From contig CM055101.1 of assembly GCA_029204225.1 (NCBI GenBank), forward strand, positions 39,831,961-39,895,960: a DNA stretch of 64,000 nucleotides. Reading direction: 5' to 3'. Made by a program: the position numbers and the translations under genes. The notes beneath the pieces were generated by a model. That model ran no database searches. It was not told the DNA's origin and worked only from the letters and a program-made list of their open reading frames with translations. This document shows, piece by piece, positions 1 through 10,259 of this stretch. Source of the DNA: Diphasiastrum complanatum. Its lineage: Eukaryota; Streptophyta; Lycopodiopsida; Lycopodiales; Lycopodiaceae. Each line of letters starts with the position of its first letter. The stretch's first letter is position 1.

Positions 1-500
1 AGTGAAACAGAGGTAGAAGTAGTGTCAACAGAGGAGATGAGAATGGAAACAGAAGCAGTTGATGTGGGTGGAACAAAAAGAAGAGGAGCGGTAATAGAAA
101 CATGAGGAGGGGGCTGTACAAAAGAGAAAGTGGTGGTGGTATGGCGTCTAGTGGTAGGTGGAGATGAGGAGGAAGGGGCAGCGCCACGCATTCTTTTGCT
201 GGTCGTCGTGTCAGTAAATGTAGGTTGGGCAGATGTGGAAGCGAAAGATGGAGGATAAAGGTTAGTATGGGGAACTATGGAAGATAGAAGGCTGGAGCGG
301 TGAAAACTGCGCACTTTCATTTTGAGAAGTGCGTAGGCAAAGTTACACAACAGGGGGCCTACTGCGATATGCTCACGGGTGTTGGGTTTGATGGAGATCA
401 TTAGTTCGTGGATGAGGAAGACATGCCAGTCATATGGCACAACCGTGGGGCCAGGGAATCCCAGGAAGGACTCCACTATCTGACTTAGCAGCGTGGACAA
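1..500 (-). CDS. Open reading frame running off the window edge, hypothetical
   Basis: On the minus strand a frame stays open from an in-frame TGA at 501-503 down to base 1, about 166 codons, and continues outside the window. The first half looks globular (for example WHVFLIHELM, then NTREHIAVGPLLCNF). The second half is very rich in Ser, Thr and Pro, with a short basic patch (SKRMRG). No start codon is certain. I do not recognise the family. The composition, a compact domain followed by an S/T/P-rich tail, resembles accessory ORFs of plant retroelements as much as a host gene. The length without a stop in AT-rich DNA argues that it is or was coding. Confidence 0.4.
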   Translation of the reverse strand, partial: MSTLLSQIVESFLGFPGPTVVPYDWHVFLIHELMISIKPNTREHIAVGPLLCNFAYALLKMKVRSFHRSSLLSSIVPHTNLYPPSFASTSAQPTFTDTTTSKRMRGAAPSSSSPPTTRRHTTTTFSFVQPPPHVSITAPLLFVPPTSTASVSILISSVDTTSTSVS

Positions 501-1528
501 TCAGAGCATTGATCAAAAACTATAATCCAACTTCACATGTGTGAAAATGAGGCTGTAGTACGGCCTGTAGACAGAGTTTAGAGTGTGCCAAAGATGAGGT
601 TCATTGGAATCAATCACTATCATCATACAATGAGAGAAAACTCGAGTTTCTCCTTGAGGCTCCAAAAAGTTTCTATCTCCACACTATGGAGAATGAGAAT
701 ACATAGTAAAAGACACTTCCTTTGCCAAGTTAGGTGAAAATCCAGCATGTAATAAGGAAGTAGACTCAACTTTCTTGCCCTAATGTGAAAACCCTAGCTA
801 GATCCAAGAGTCATGCTTGGTAGGTGTATGGTAGGTACAAATCTCATCATAAATCATGGTCTAGATCCTACAAAGTAGGAATCACTACCAAATGGACACA
901 ACCACTCCTCTTGACTCGTAGTAACCTACTTTAGGTGTGGATTTACAAATGACACTTTGGCCATTCAAGTGACTAACAAAAAATATTAACAAAATGATTT
1001 GTTTTGACCCAAATGAAGGGCTACAGACTCCAAACGAAGGGCACCCAGACTGTACCTACAAGTACAGTACCACAAAACAGAGTGATTGTCATGGAGAAAG
1101 TGTTCGGAACATGCCAAAAGTCATTAAAGAAAATATGGGCTCCAAATGGGCCCTTCAAGAAATTTCACTTTAGAGAGAGGTTACGTAGAGAGAGAATGCA
1201 AACCGGTAGCTTCTGGTCATCGTTTTTTGAGTTTTCGGCCTTGCCCGACGTTTAACTAGTATGGTTAACTTCAGACAATAGTTAGTTTAGCATGAGATGT
1301 AATAACTTCTCTTCATGTTCGTTCCAAAATTCAGGACTAGAGATTTAAGACTAAAAATCTTGGTGTGCTCAATGCAAACACTGAAGCGGGAGAGGCAAAA
1401 CTTTTGAAATCATTGTATGCTTATAGTGAAATATGAGGCGGGACGATTTTTCAATGCGACATAAACATTACAAAAGTAAAAAATGCTAGATCTATTCATA
1501 TTGATTTACTGTAGGTAGATTCATTTAC
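501..1528. other. No gene seen
   Basis: AT-rich sequence with only short frames. A small open frame at 1004-1255 has no recognisable domain. I see no LTR ends or primer sites. Confidence 0.5.
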
Positions 1529-3310
1529 ATGATTGTAGCTTTAACAATGGCACTGTTCCATTTGCATGTTGCTCTTCCGATGGAATGCACTCCAATTATT
1601 AAGAAAAATGCAAAAGTTGTAGAGAATGCTGCAGCAATAGTTAGAGAATTGAGAATGAATAATCATATGAATATAGATTTGTGGGTGGATAGATCAATTT
1701 ATCCTAATGATTCAGCTACCAATTTGTGTCCAGATTTTAAGTCCATAACTCATCTTCTCAGATATGTATGTGAAGGAAATAGCGGATTACTTGGATATTG
1801 TCAAAGGTTGCGTGATATTGGAATGCATAGCATATCTTGTCTGGATCAACAATTACAGTTTGCTAATCAACAATTGCTTCATTATGTTTAAGTCATGTTT
1901 TACCAAGAAAGTCAGCAAAGGAAATGATAAAAAATGCTCGGTTTGAAAAAATGAAAATGAAATTGTAGAGACTGTTTTGATTAAGGTTCAATCATACTTG
2001 GATGTGAATGTGATATAAGGTGTATGTGATGTATTTGGAATTAGCAGAAATGCTTATTCTACTTTTTTTAGAATAGTTAAAGAAGCTTTTTCCCAAGTGA
2101 TGGTGAAGAAAATTAATCTTCCGCGTCCATATCGGGTAAGATTAGCTAGAAATTTTTATAATGACGGAATGCTCAAAGTAGTTGGCCAACCACTTCATAT
2201 AACTGAATTATACAAATCAGAATATGGTGAGCTCAATTACAACGATTGCAATAATATTTTTCTTGAAAATGTTCTAAAATACATTATTCGATTCTATAAA
2301 CTAGACGAACATCAAGTAAATGGAAAGATCATTATTGTAATAAAATTGGATGAATCTGAAATCATCAAGAGTCAGAAGTTGGAACGTGTGAGTGTCACTT
2401 TGATGAACAATATTAAATACAGATGATCGAACGTTTAGTGTTCAATCGGAAAATTACATATGGTGGTTGGCGGCATTCTAGGTATACATTTCAATTTTCA
2501 TTTAGAATATCTATATTAACAATTCATACCTTGCCAGTTTTCATTGACATGTCATGCATTACTTGTTTCTCTACAGGTTTTGAAAGAGGACCATAAAATA
2601 CTATCATGGATATTTTCAAGAACAAATTATGGCGAGATTATAAAGAGACATTTGGAGGGTGAGAAATTTACAGTCGAAAACCATGGAAGATTTCAAATTC
2701 AATGGCACCTTGCAGAGGATTTGAAAACATTAAAATGTATGTATAATGTCTCTCATGGGGCAACATCAAAGCATCCATGTCTTTATTGCATGAAGGATTG
2801 CTACAACATGAATTTGGGATGATCAACAAACACTGGCCCAACACGAGAAGCTGAAGATCCAAATATGAAAAGTGTTCTGCCAATTCCATTAAAATATGTT
2901 CATATATGCACATTGCATGCTGAGGTTCGTATTATTGAAAAACTAATTTACCTGCATATTCTACTAGCATGGAATCATAAACCAGAGTCAGTGGCTAAAG
3001 CAACAATTAGGAGGTTGGAAATAGTTCTGTCAAATGCAGGACTACATAAAGGGAATGTCACGACTGAAAAAAGTGACAGACTCTCAGGGAAAAAAGGAAA
3101 CGTTCCTAATAAGCCATCAATTGGAGGTGCTAAAGCAAGAAGATTCTTATCCAATCACACATGCAAAGAATCAAGTGTCAGATACGAAATTTGGAGAGAA
3201 ATTCTTCAAGCCACACGAACATTGGAAGGAAGTAATCAAGTGGAAAAGGGACAAGTGTGGACCAACTTAGACAAACTCATAGGTGTTATCAGGAAAGAAA
3301 ACCTATCATC
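1529..3310 (+). pseudogene. Unrecognised transposase-like gene relic with one intron
   Basis: One decayed gene can be followed across about 1.8 kb. The frame starting at 1764 continues through a TGA (1944) and a TAA (2016) to 2426. It contains a helix-turn-helix-like stretch (CDVFGISRNAYSTFFRIV, about 2022-2075) and an acidic segment (IKLDESEII). After a frameshift the chain goes on (DDRTFSVQSENYIWWLAAF) to a probable intron at 2482-2576 (GTATAC...CTCTACAG). Exon 2 runs from 2577 with a Cys cluster (CLYCMKDC), a TGA at 2820, then HICTLHAEVR and a basic GKKGNVPNK region. The upstream frame 1529-1891 may be its frame-shifted N terminus. HTH plus spaced acidic residues plus Cys/His clusters suggest a cut-and-paste transposase, but I cannot name the family. 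It ends at a junction with the gypsy fragment near 3300-3310. Confidence 0.5.
2482..2576 (+). other. Probable spliceosomal intron in the transposase-like relic
   Basis: The 95-bp segment begins GTATAC, is AT-rich, and ends in a pyrimidine-rich tract with CTCTACAG. Removing it joins two segments that read on in one frame, except that the codon at the exon end is TAG, where CAG (Gln) would keep the frame open. Confidence 0.5.
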
Positions 3311-3778
3311 AGAAGCTAGTTTTGAAGCTTTAACAGTAGTTTTCGTTGGAATAAATTGAGCAAACTTCGTAAGTTTGTCAACAATGACCCAAACCAAATC
3401 GTGGCCCTTCCCTGTACGTGGAAGCCCGACCACAAAATCCATAGATACACTTTCCCACTTTCCGGTAGGAATATCTAAAGGATGTAATAGGCCACTAGCT
3501 TTTAGCCTCTCTGCTTTATTTAACTGGCACTTAGTACATTTAAGTACATAGGCCTCTACCTGACTTTTCATCTTAGGCCACCAAAATTGCTTTCGAACTA
3601 AGTGAAGTGTTCTTTGTATACCCGGATTACCTGTGCATGGACTATCATGACACTCATGCAAGATTTGGGCCCTTACAGTGTCATTTTCCGGTACACACAC
3701 CTTTCCTTTACAAAACAAAATCCTGTTTCGAATTAGGAAATCTGTTTCAGTCTTTCCCTGATTCGAGGAATCTTGCAA
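3305..3778 (-). pseudogene. Ty3/gypsy integrase fragment (zinc finger and start of core)
   Basis: Minus-strand reading shows the integrase zinc-binding region (ECHDSPCTGNPG ... FWWPKM ... CTKCQLNKA) and the start of the catalytic core with the first Asp (SMDFVVGLP). The usual GHPG is GNPG, so a zinc-binding His appears lost. Similarity stops after KTTVKASKLAS near 3305, so the second Asp, the Glu and the C terminus are missing. It is the 3' part of a truncated element with RNase H and RT upstream on the same strand. Confidence 0.85.
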
Positions 3779-3847
3779 ACCTGAATCGACCCCCGAAAGT
3801 ACTTGTTGCCAATACTTTCCACTAAAAGGATCGGACTCATATAGTCC

Positions 3848-4445
3848 TTAAAGAGACTGAAACAACTCCGGTTCTATAACAGTAAAGCACAATTGATTAA
3901 TAATCGGTAACCGACTCAAAGCATCCGCTAGAGTATTTTGATTTCCTTTACAATAACGTATAGAAAAGTCAAAGATTTGCATCAGCTCAACCCATCTAGT
4001 TTGCCTCCCCTTTAAATCTGTAGCATCACAGAAATATTGAAGAGTCTGATGATCCGTCAAAACTTCAAATCTGGCTCCATACAAATAATGTCGCCAAATT
4101 TTCAAGGAATGAACAATTGCAAACAGTTCCTTCTCATAGGTACAATACCTAGACTGAGCATGATTGAATTTCTTGCTTTCATAAGCCATAGGATGTCCAT
4201 CCTGCATCAAAATAGCTCCAATAGCATAATCACTAGCATCGGTCCTAACCACAAAAGTCTTATTAGGATCGCCAATGATTAGTATTGGTGCCGAAGTGAC
4301 ACTTTTCTTAAACAACTCAAAACAATTATTCATATCCTCCGTCCACACCACTAGTGGACTCTTAGCCCTCCGGTTTAGCTTCTTATAGCCTTTCAAGGCC
4401 TGGGTAAGGGAAAATGCCAATCGAGCAAATTGGGGTATATGCCGA
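3848..4445 (-). pseudogene. Ty3/gypsy RNase H domain
   Basis: The RNase H domain of a gypsy polyprotein degrades the RNA strand of the RNA:DNA hybrid during reverse transcription. All four usual acidic positions are visible: RTDASDYAIGA, YEKELFAIV, LTDHQTLQYF and ADALSRLP. It follows the RT piece in another frame (frameshift near 4445) and precedes the integrase fragment. Confidence 0.9.
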
Positions 4446-4817
4446 CAGAAAAAATCCCACAAACCCCAAGAAAGACTTGATTTCTCGACCTGTGGTGAGA
4501 ATAGGCCAATCAATAACCCTCTGGTTATGATCAGCCTCAATCTCCACCCCCCGTTCGAAAATCTTATGCCCAAAGTAAAACAATTCCTTAGCAAAAAAGT
4601 CACACTTAGACTCCTTGGCAAAGAGCTTTTCCCTTCTTAGAATGTCCAAGACAATCCTAACATGTTCTTTATGTTCCGCCAAAGACTTACTGAACACTAG
4701 GATATCATCTAAGAATACCACTATGAATCTTCCCAAATATGGCCTGAACAAATCGTTCATCATTTGTTGGAAAGTTGCCGGTGCATTTGTTTTCCTATTA
4801 TGCAAATACAACAACAA
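4383..4817 (-). pseudogene. Ty3/gypsy reverse transcriptase fragment
   Basis: The frame begins inside the RT palm at NAPATFQQMMNDLFRPYLG and carries the active-site box FLDDILVFSKS. It continues through KCDFFAKELFYFGHKI to the thumb (EIKSFLGFVGFF) and then shifts frame into the connection/RNase H region. Everything N-terminal (gag, protease, RT fingers) is missing: the sequence right of 4817 is unrelated, so the fragment is 5'-truncated. The order RT, RNase H, integrase is the Ty3/gypsy order. Confidence 0.9.
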
Positions 4818-4829
4818 GTGCTCAAATTA

Positions 4830-5561
4830 AAATGATAGAAATGCTTCAATTGTGACATCCAATGCAAATAAAAAGCATTCACTTCAATCTTATTGTTTGT
4901 AAGCTCAATCCAAGCCTACTATTTGCAAGCCTAATCCAAGCTAAAGAAGAAAACAACATCAAGCTACATTTGCCTTAATCAAAAGCAAAAATGAAAACCA
5001 AATCTTTATGTAAACTTCAATTAACTAATCCAAGCTAATGTTTACATAAAGTTTCCATTCCCATTCCAATTCCATTTGTCATTTCAAAAGCAACCAAAGT
5101 TTTCACATTTCTCACTATTCTAGATTTCCAAAACCAAGAAACTAGTGTCTAGAAATGGATAACTAATGAAGCTTTATGAAAACTTCAATTTTCAGATTTA
5201 CAGGTCTGAAAATCAAAACTTCAAAATGACAAAAAACAGAATTTCAAAACTTGTTTTATGCACAAAGTTACACTACTATTCCCTTCCTACATTGCCATCT
5301 TCATGAAACTAGGAGATAGAAAGGTGTAACTAATGAAGTTTGAATGAAAACTTCACTTTTCAGATCTGATTTTCAGATTTACAGGTCTGAAAAACAGAAC
5401 TTTAAAATGAAAATCAGAACTTCAAACACTTCATTTATGCAAAAAAAACACTAGTTTTGATCAAAACACATAGCTAGAATCAATCTTTTTGCCAAAAAAA
5501 AGTTTGTGTATGTATCATTACTTGAACGATTTGTTTAAGGCTGAACATAGGAAATCTAACA
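4830..5561 (-). repeat. Probable copia LTR (3' LTR of a minus-strand element)
   Basis: The right end ...TCTAACA followed by CTCCCCCTT is, on the minus strand, AAGGGGGAG then TGTTAGA: a polypurine tract abutting an LTR start. The body is AT-rich without coding potential. It contains an imperfect direct repeat (about 5180-5270 and 5345-5445, around TTTACAGGTCTGAAAA). The left end is uncertain. Only about 100 bp of internal sequence (5571-5670) survives before another LTR. Confidence 0.5.
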
Positions 5562-5570
5562 CTCCCCCTT
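5562..5570 (-). other. Polypurine tract
   Basis: CTCCCCCTT on the plus strand is AAGGGGGAG on the minus strand, directly before the TGTTAG LTR start. It would prime plus-strand DNA synthesis. Confidence 0.55.
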
Positions 5571-5670
5571 AATGTGGATCTTGAAAAACTTTGATCTTCA
5601 AATTTAATATATCGTTAAATCTTGAAGTAATATGCTGTCATGTGGTTTATTCTGTAGAAAACCAGTTCCA

Positions 5671-6473
5671 TGTCAGAATTGGTGAAATCCTGCAACTTTG
5701 TCGCAGCACGAACAAGAAACAAAAGTCGAACGAGAACAATTCACAACAGTCAATGTCCCTTGACTTGAAGCACGAACGATTTGCGAATCATTCGTGGATT
5801 GTAAACACACCTCCAGGACCGCAAACCACAAAGGGACGCAAAACGAAAAACTACGAAAGAAATGAAAAGAACGAAAACAAATGAGAGATTACGAAACAAA
5901 CAAAGAAGAATCTTTTGTGCTGCTAGCTGACAGCCCAACGGGCTTCACGCCCAGCTAAAATGAGTAGCAACGACGCAGACTAACTAACTAGTTGATTAGC
6001 ATTAACTAGTCTTGTGACTCTACGCTTAGCTATCTTGTAAACTCCAGACTGTGGAGGTATAAACTATCCTTTCTGGATCATAACTAAGAATCTGAATACA
6101 GAGATCTGTAAGAGACATAGAGAGAGAGAGGTAGCGAGTAGAGCAAAAAAATACTAGAAACCATAGATGTGCATGAAAGTCTGCCAACGAGCAGAACACA
6201 ACGAAAGAGCAGAGTGTCATTCCGCCAACGAGCGAGACACTGACGATCTCGCTCTAAAATTAAACTGACAATACAGTCGCTCTATTTTCGTGTATCTCCT
6301 TGTCTCGTGCTGTGTGCCTTGATTGCTAGAATAGAATGTGTTCTGTGATGTGCAGTCGCGTGTCTGGGATCCTGTAAATAACTTTTGCGCAAAACAAAAT
6401 TCAAAGACAGAAAATCGCTCGTGAATAAGAAGACGAAGACGAACATGGAACAGTCCGCCTCGCTTCCGCAACA
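5671..6473 (+). repeat. Copia-3 family LTR (5' LTR or near-solo)
   Basis: This 803-bp LTR runs from TGTCAGAA to CTTCCGCAACA and closely matches the LTR at 60887-61685 along its whole length. Shared blocks include the opening GTCGCAGCACGAACAAG, CGGGCTTCACGCCCAGCT, and GGAGGTATAAAC around the putative promoter. A primer-binding site follows, so it was a 5' LTR. Copia coding sequence does not follow it, so the element body is lost or replaced. Confidence 0.8.
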
Positions 6474-6485
6474 TGGTATTAGAGC
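6474..6485 (+). other. Degenerate tRNA-iMet primer-binding site
   Basis: TGGTATTAGAGC directly follows the LTR end. The canonical plant copia site is TGGTATCAGAGC, so one C-to-T change has occurred. Confidence 0.7.
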
Positions 6486-6599
6486 AGACAAATTATTGTG
6501 AAAAATGCAAAAATAAGCTTGGTAGAGGCAAAAAATCTTGTATATAGGATAGACACACATGTGTGGAGCCTATTCCCATGTGTGTGGCTAGATTTGCCA

Positions 6600-8110
6600 A
6601 TGTAGGCTTTTCACAAGATGAAAGAAGAAGACACAGAGGCACAAGTATTATTTTTGAAGATGCTAAACATTACAATAAAAGGGCTTCAAGGAGCCAGAGA
6701 CTTCCATGGCTTCATGATAGGCAAAGTGCAAGCAGATTGGAGAGCCATTCGTACAGTATATAATGGAGGACCAAAAAATGTGTTGCATGGCCAAGAGCGA
6801 TCTTGTCTCTTCCACTGGAAAAAAAATCTTCAGATACACATCACTCAATATATATTTAAGCAATATCAAGATGAACACATAAATATATGTCACAAGTGGA
6901 AGAATGTAGCAACAACTGATCAAGCTTTGTCACAATTTAAATTTATTAGCATGTGGTGGACCAGTGGAAAGGTAACATATGCCAACTTACCTGCAATGGA
7001 TAGTTGGTGGAACGTACGCTATGCACACTAGAGACATCTTCTAACTGGGGTAAGATGCTAGGTCAATGTTATTTTTTTTTTACAATCAAGTGTAATGGTC
7101 TTCTATAAGTTGATCTATTATTTTATCACATCTTTTGGCATTGATTCAGGACAGCAACATCACAAACATCTAAAGTACACCTTCAACCAATTGGATAGAG
7201 TCAAAGCATGCTAGTTGGTTGGCAACTGAGAGTAATAAACCACAAATTAGTCTTTATGATGCTATGATTATCAGTCTAACAATTGCGCTACTGGAAAGCA
7301 CCAAACATTATGCTTTTGTGCGAGAGAAGCATTGTCCCTAGTTTGGAGGCTCTTATTGATAGAGCCATATCTAAAGCCAATGCCACACCTAGCCCATTTA
7401 TAATAGGTACCATGGTATCTAGTGCATTTGGAGGGACACTATTGTATAGCTAACTAGTCCTTGATCGGATCACTTCTTATAGAAAAAAAGAAATTCATCC
7501 AATTTTGTGGGCGTCGAAGCCAATAGTTCACATAGGCCAGAATACATATATGTGAATAGGCCTCGACGACATAGGGGTAGATGACTGCAATTTCCTAATG
7601 TAGAGCCTATAAATTTGGAGGCTACGGAAAATGAAAAACTATTTTTTAAGGAGGACTTGCAACAAGCACATTTAGTATTGTGAAGGAGACATATGTACAT
7701 GACACACTTTGGACGATACGTAGAACCAAGCCAGGAAGCAAGGTCAAGTGTATGGGATGGCTAGGAGCTCCAATGGGCAAGTGCCAAAAGCAAATAAAAA
7801 ATAGTTCAAAGGGCACTCCAACCCCTTGCTTTTTGGAAATGCATGAATGGAGTGGTGGTAAAAAGAAGCACTTCATGTGGTTTTGTAGTGATAACATAAA
7901 CCACACATGAAAACCATGCTCGTCAATTATTTGTGGACAACCAAAACTGCCTTCCACATGGCCAATACAAAAGGGAATAAACTTGTTATCTAAGAAGAAG
8001 GAGATGCTAGAAAGAGCTGGATTTGTTCTAGCTATTGCTAAATATGTCCATCTTCTAGAAAGCAATCAAGAAGGACCCACATTCAAACAAGGATATCCAA
8101 TGAGGCTTCA
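6600..8110 (+). pseudogene. MULE-like transposase relic
   Basis: Fragments in several frames read like one decayed transposase. At 6618-7031: HGFMIGKVQADWRAIR, then ERSCLFHWKKNLQIH (a C..H pair with a Trp), then an ISMWWTSGK block. At about 7170-7320: KHASWLATES ... QISLYDAMI. At 7680-8065 there is a Cys/Trp-rich segment (KCMGWLGAPMGKCQ ... HFMWFCSDN), with a TGA at 7908 where Trp is likely. A Cys-His pair next to an acidic core is typical of Mutator-like transposases. I assign the superfamily by motif impression only. No terminal inverted repeats were found. Confidence 0.4.
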
Positions 8111-8936
8111 AAGAAAATAGATCTAGCTTTGAAATTACAAGCTAAAATTTTATCGGTGAAAGTGTTGAAACATTTTGAGCATGAGGTGTTGTCATTAGAA
8201 AGAGAAAATTCAATCTAAGCGAGATGAAACCTATGATGTATAGATCTCTTCTTGTTCATGTCAAAATTTTCAATGACAAGAAAGAACTGGAAAATCTTAC
8301 CTTGCAGGCAAGCATATTTACTACATTCTATTATGCGTGCTAGGACTACACGTTAACCACAACATGTGTGTGCACCAATCTCAGCTCAAGAAGAATGAAA
8401 TATTCGACATCTTGTCTAGTAGACGCACGTATTGATATGAGTGATGTGACTAAGATTTATGAGATTGGTCTAGATAGATCTGATATTTCAACGTCAAAAG
8501 CAATGAGCTTTTCTTTTATTTGCTTATTGCCATTATGTTTGGATAAGTTTCAACAATTCCAATTTGCAAATGTGTCAAACCGATGTTTTAATGTTGAAAA
8601 TTTTATAGTAGTAATATCTTATTGTTTATTATTGAAATCCTCTTGATTTTGTTTATTGTAATGTTAGAAAGAATTAACATCAATTTATATAACTTAATTT
8701 TATTCATTTCACCTTGATTCTGATTCTCACAATTTAGTTTATGTGTAACACCATGGGCTTTATAACTGCCTTGTCTAATTTATGCCATGCTTTTTTGAAT
8801 GGTGTCGACTTACCATTTGTCAATGAACAAGGTTATCATGAATGGCCACCGGACCCATATGACTATTATTAAAAATTTGCATTCAAGCTTCGAGGCAGCT
8901 GTCGTGGGAACCACCACCAGTTTTGGTGGGAGATAC
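8111..8936. other. No gene seen
   Basis: Non-coding AT-rich DNA. A short frame at 8368-8646 has no domain. The last part (about 8890-8936, ending GGTGGGAGATAC) is purine-rich and may be the polypurine tract of the LTR that follows. Confidence 0.4.
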
Positions 8937-9575
8937 TGTTAGAGGGTTTGCAATCCCGGGGCAACCCTAACCCTAGTTAATAAGTGAGAGGGATTTGGCA
9001 CCCTGCGTGTGTAAGTCCAACCCGATGATCACATAGTTATTTGATAATTAGAAAGTCAATAAAAGGACTTTAGGCCTTTTTGTGGGACTTTTAATGTCGC
9101 AGGCCTAAAAGTCAAGTTAGTGAATAAAATACGAGTTCCCACCAAAATTGGTTTAAATTCAAATTCAAATTGGTTCCCTCCAATTATGGAATTGGTTCCC
9201 ACCCTTTTTTAAATATGAATAGTTAGGAAAGTATAAATGGGCCAATAGAATTTTGAGGCCAAGGCCCTCCTCTCCACTATAAATAGGGGCAAACTCGAGT
9301 TGCTCCTCATGTTCAAATCTTCATTTCAATATAAGCAAATTGGCTCTCTTATGGAATGGACTTGTACACTCATGCTTTTGTTGTATTTGCTAAGATTGTT
9401 CAATTTAAGTGCTGTTTTTTGCACTATTTGAAGCTTACTTGGTATTAAGTTTGTAATAAATACTTGAGTTATTTTCTTGATCCAAATTTGAGCATCTTTG
9501 GGTCATTATAAGTTTAAAGTCATTAAACTCATAGATTCACTAGTATAGTGAAAGTGTAAATTTGGGTACACTACA
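8937..9575 (+). repeat. Probable LTR
   Basis: The segment starts TGTTAGAGGG after a purine-rich run and ends CACTACA. It has a TATA box (CTATAAATAGGGG, about 9278) after a block (GGCCAAGGCCCTCC) that resembles the promoter-proximal part of the gypsy LTRs at 32.3 and 35.0 kb (GGGCAAGGGCCTTCC ... TTATAAAAAG). No second copy is present, so both ends are provisional. Adjacent coding sequence is not recognisable. Confidence 0.45.
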
Positions 9576-9879
9576 TGTCTTAGTTGAGTACATACTATTA
9601 AAAAAATTGCAATCAAATACTTATATATCTTATCGATCTTTGTATTGTGTCAAAATACATCATTCCTTCTTATGACGAATTTAAAAATGTCAGTTATTCA
9701 AGAAATGATCTATATCCCTTTGTGTGAACACAAGCAAAAGAGCACAAATGGATGTTTTCTATGTATCTACCTACACTAGCCCAAAATCATATAAGTGTAG
9801 GACAAATAATTGAAACGACTATGATGTAGAATTTAAATTAGACTATTGTTTGATCAAGAAAAATGATCATGTAGTAGCT

Positions 9880-10250
9880 AAAGTTGTAAAGCAGCCAAGG
9901 CTTTATAAGGCTTGTAGCTTCTATTGCATGTTATGAAGAATCTACGAGAGTTAGGGAGGATGTACCTCTAATTGCATCGTCACATAAAAGATTGGGTCAT
10001 CCAACTCTAGATGTATGGAAAGAATGCTTAAGAATATTGTTGTTATCACCACAAGGTTTCAATTACCACAAATTGTCCAAAGGTTGGCAAAATTTGCCAA
10101 GCATGTGCTCTTTTCAAGTCTTAGATAATCAAGTTCTCAAGATCCAGCCACTCCACCTCATTCACTTATATATTTGTTTTACAAAGACAACTAGCATTGT
10201 ACGATCAAGCTGTTTGTCATTTGTCATGCTTGTCATTTGTAAATATACGT
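9880..10250 (+). pseudogene. Copia pre-integrase fragment
   Basis: A decayed frame contains GFIRLVAS and then SHKRLGHPTLDVWKECL, the region of copia polyproteins just before integrase (consensus H..LGHP). The expected CxxC pair is not seen clearly and the rest of pol is missing. Confidence 0.45.
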
Positions 10251-10259
10251 AGATATATT

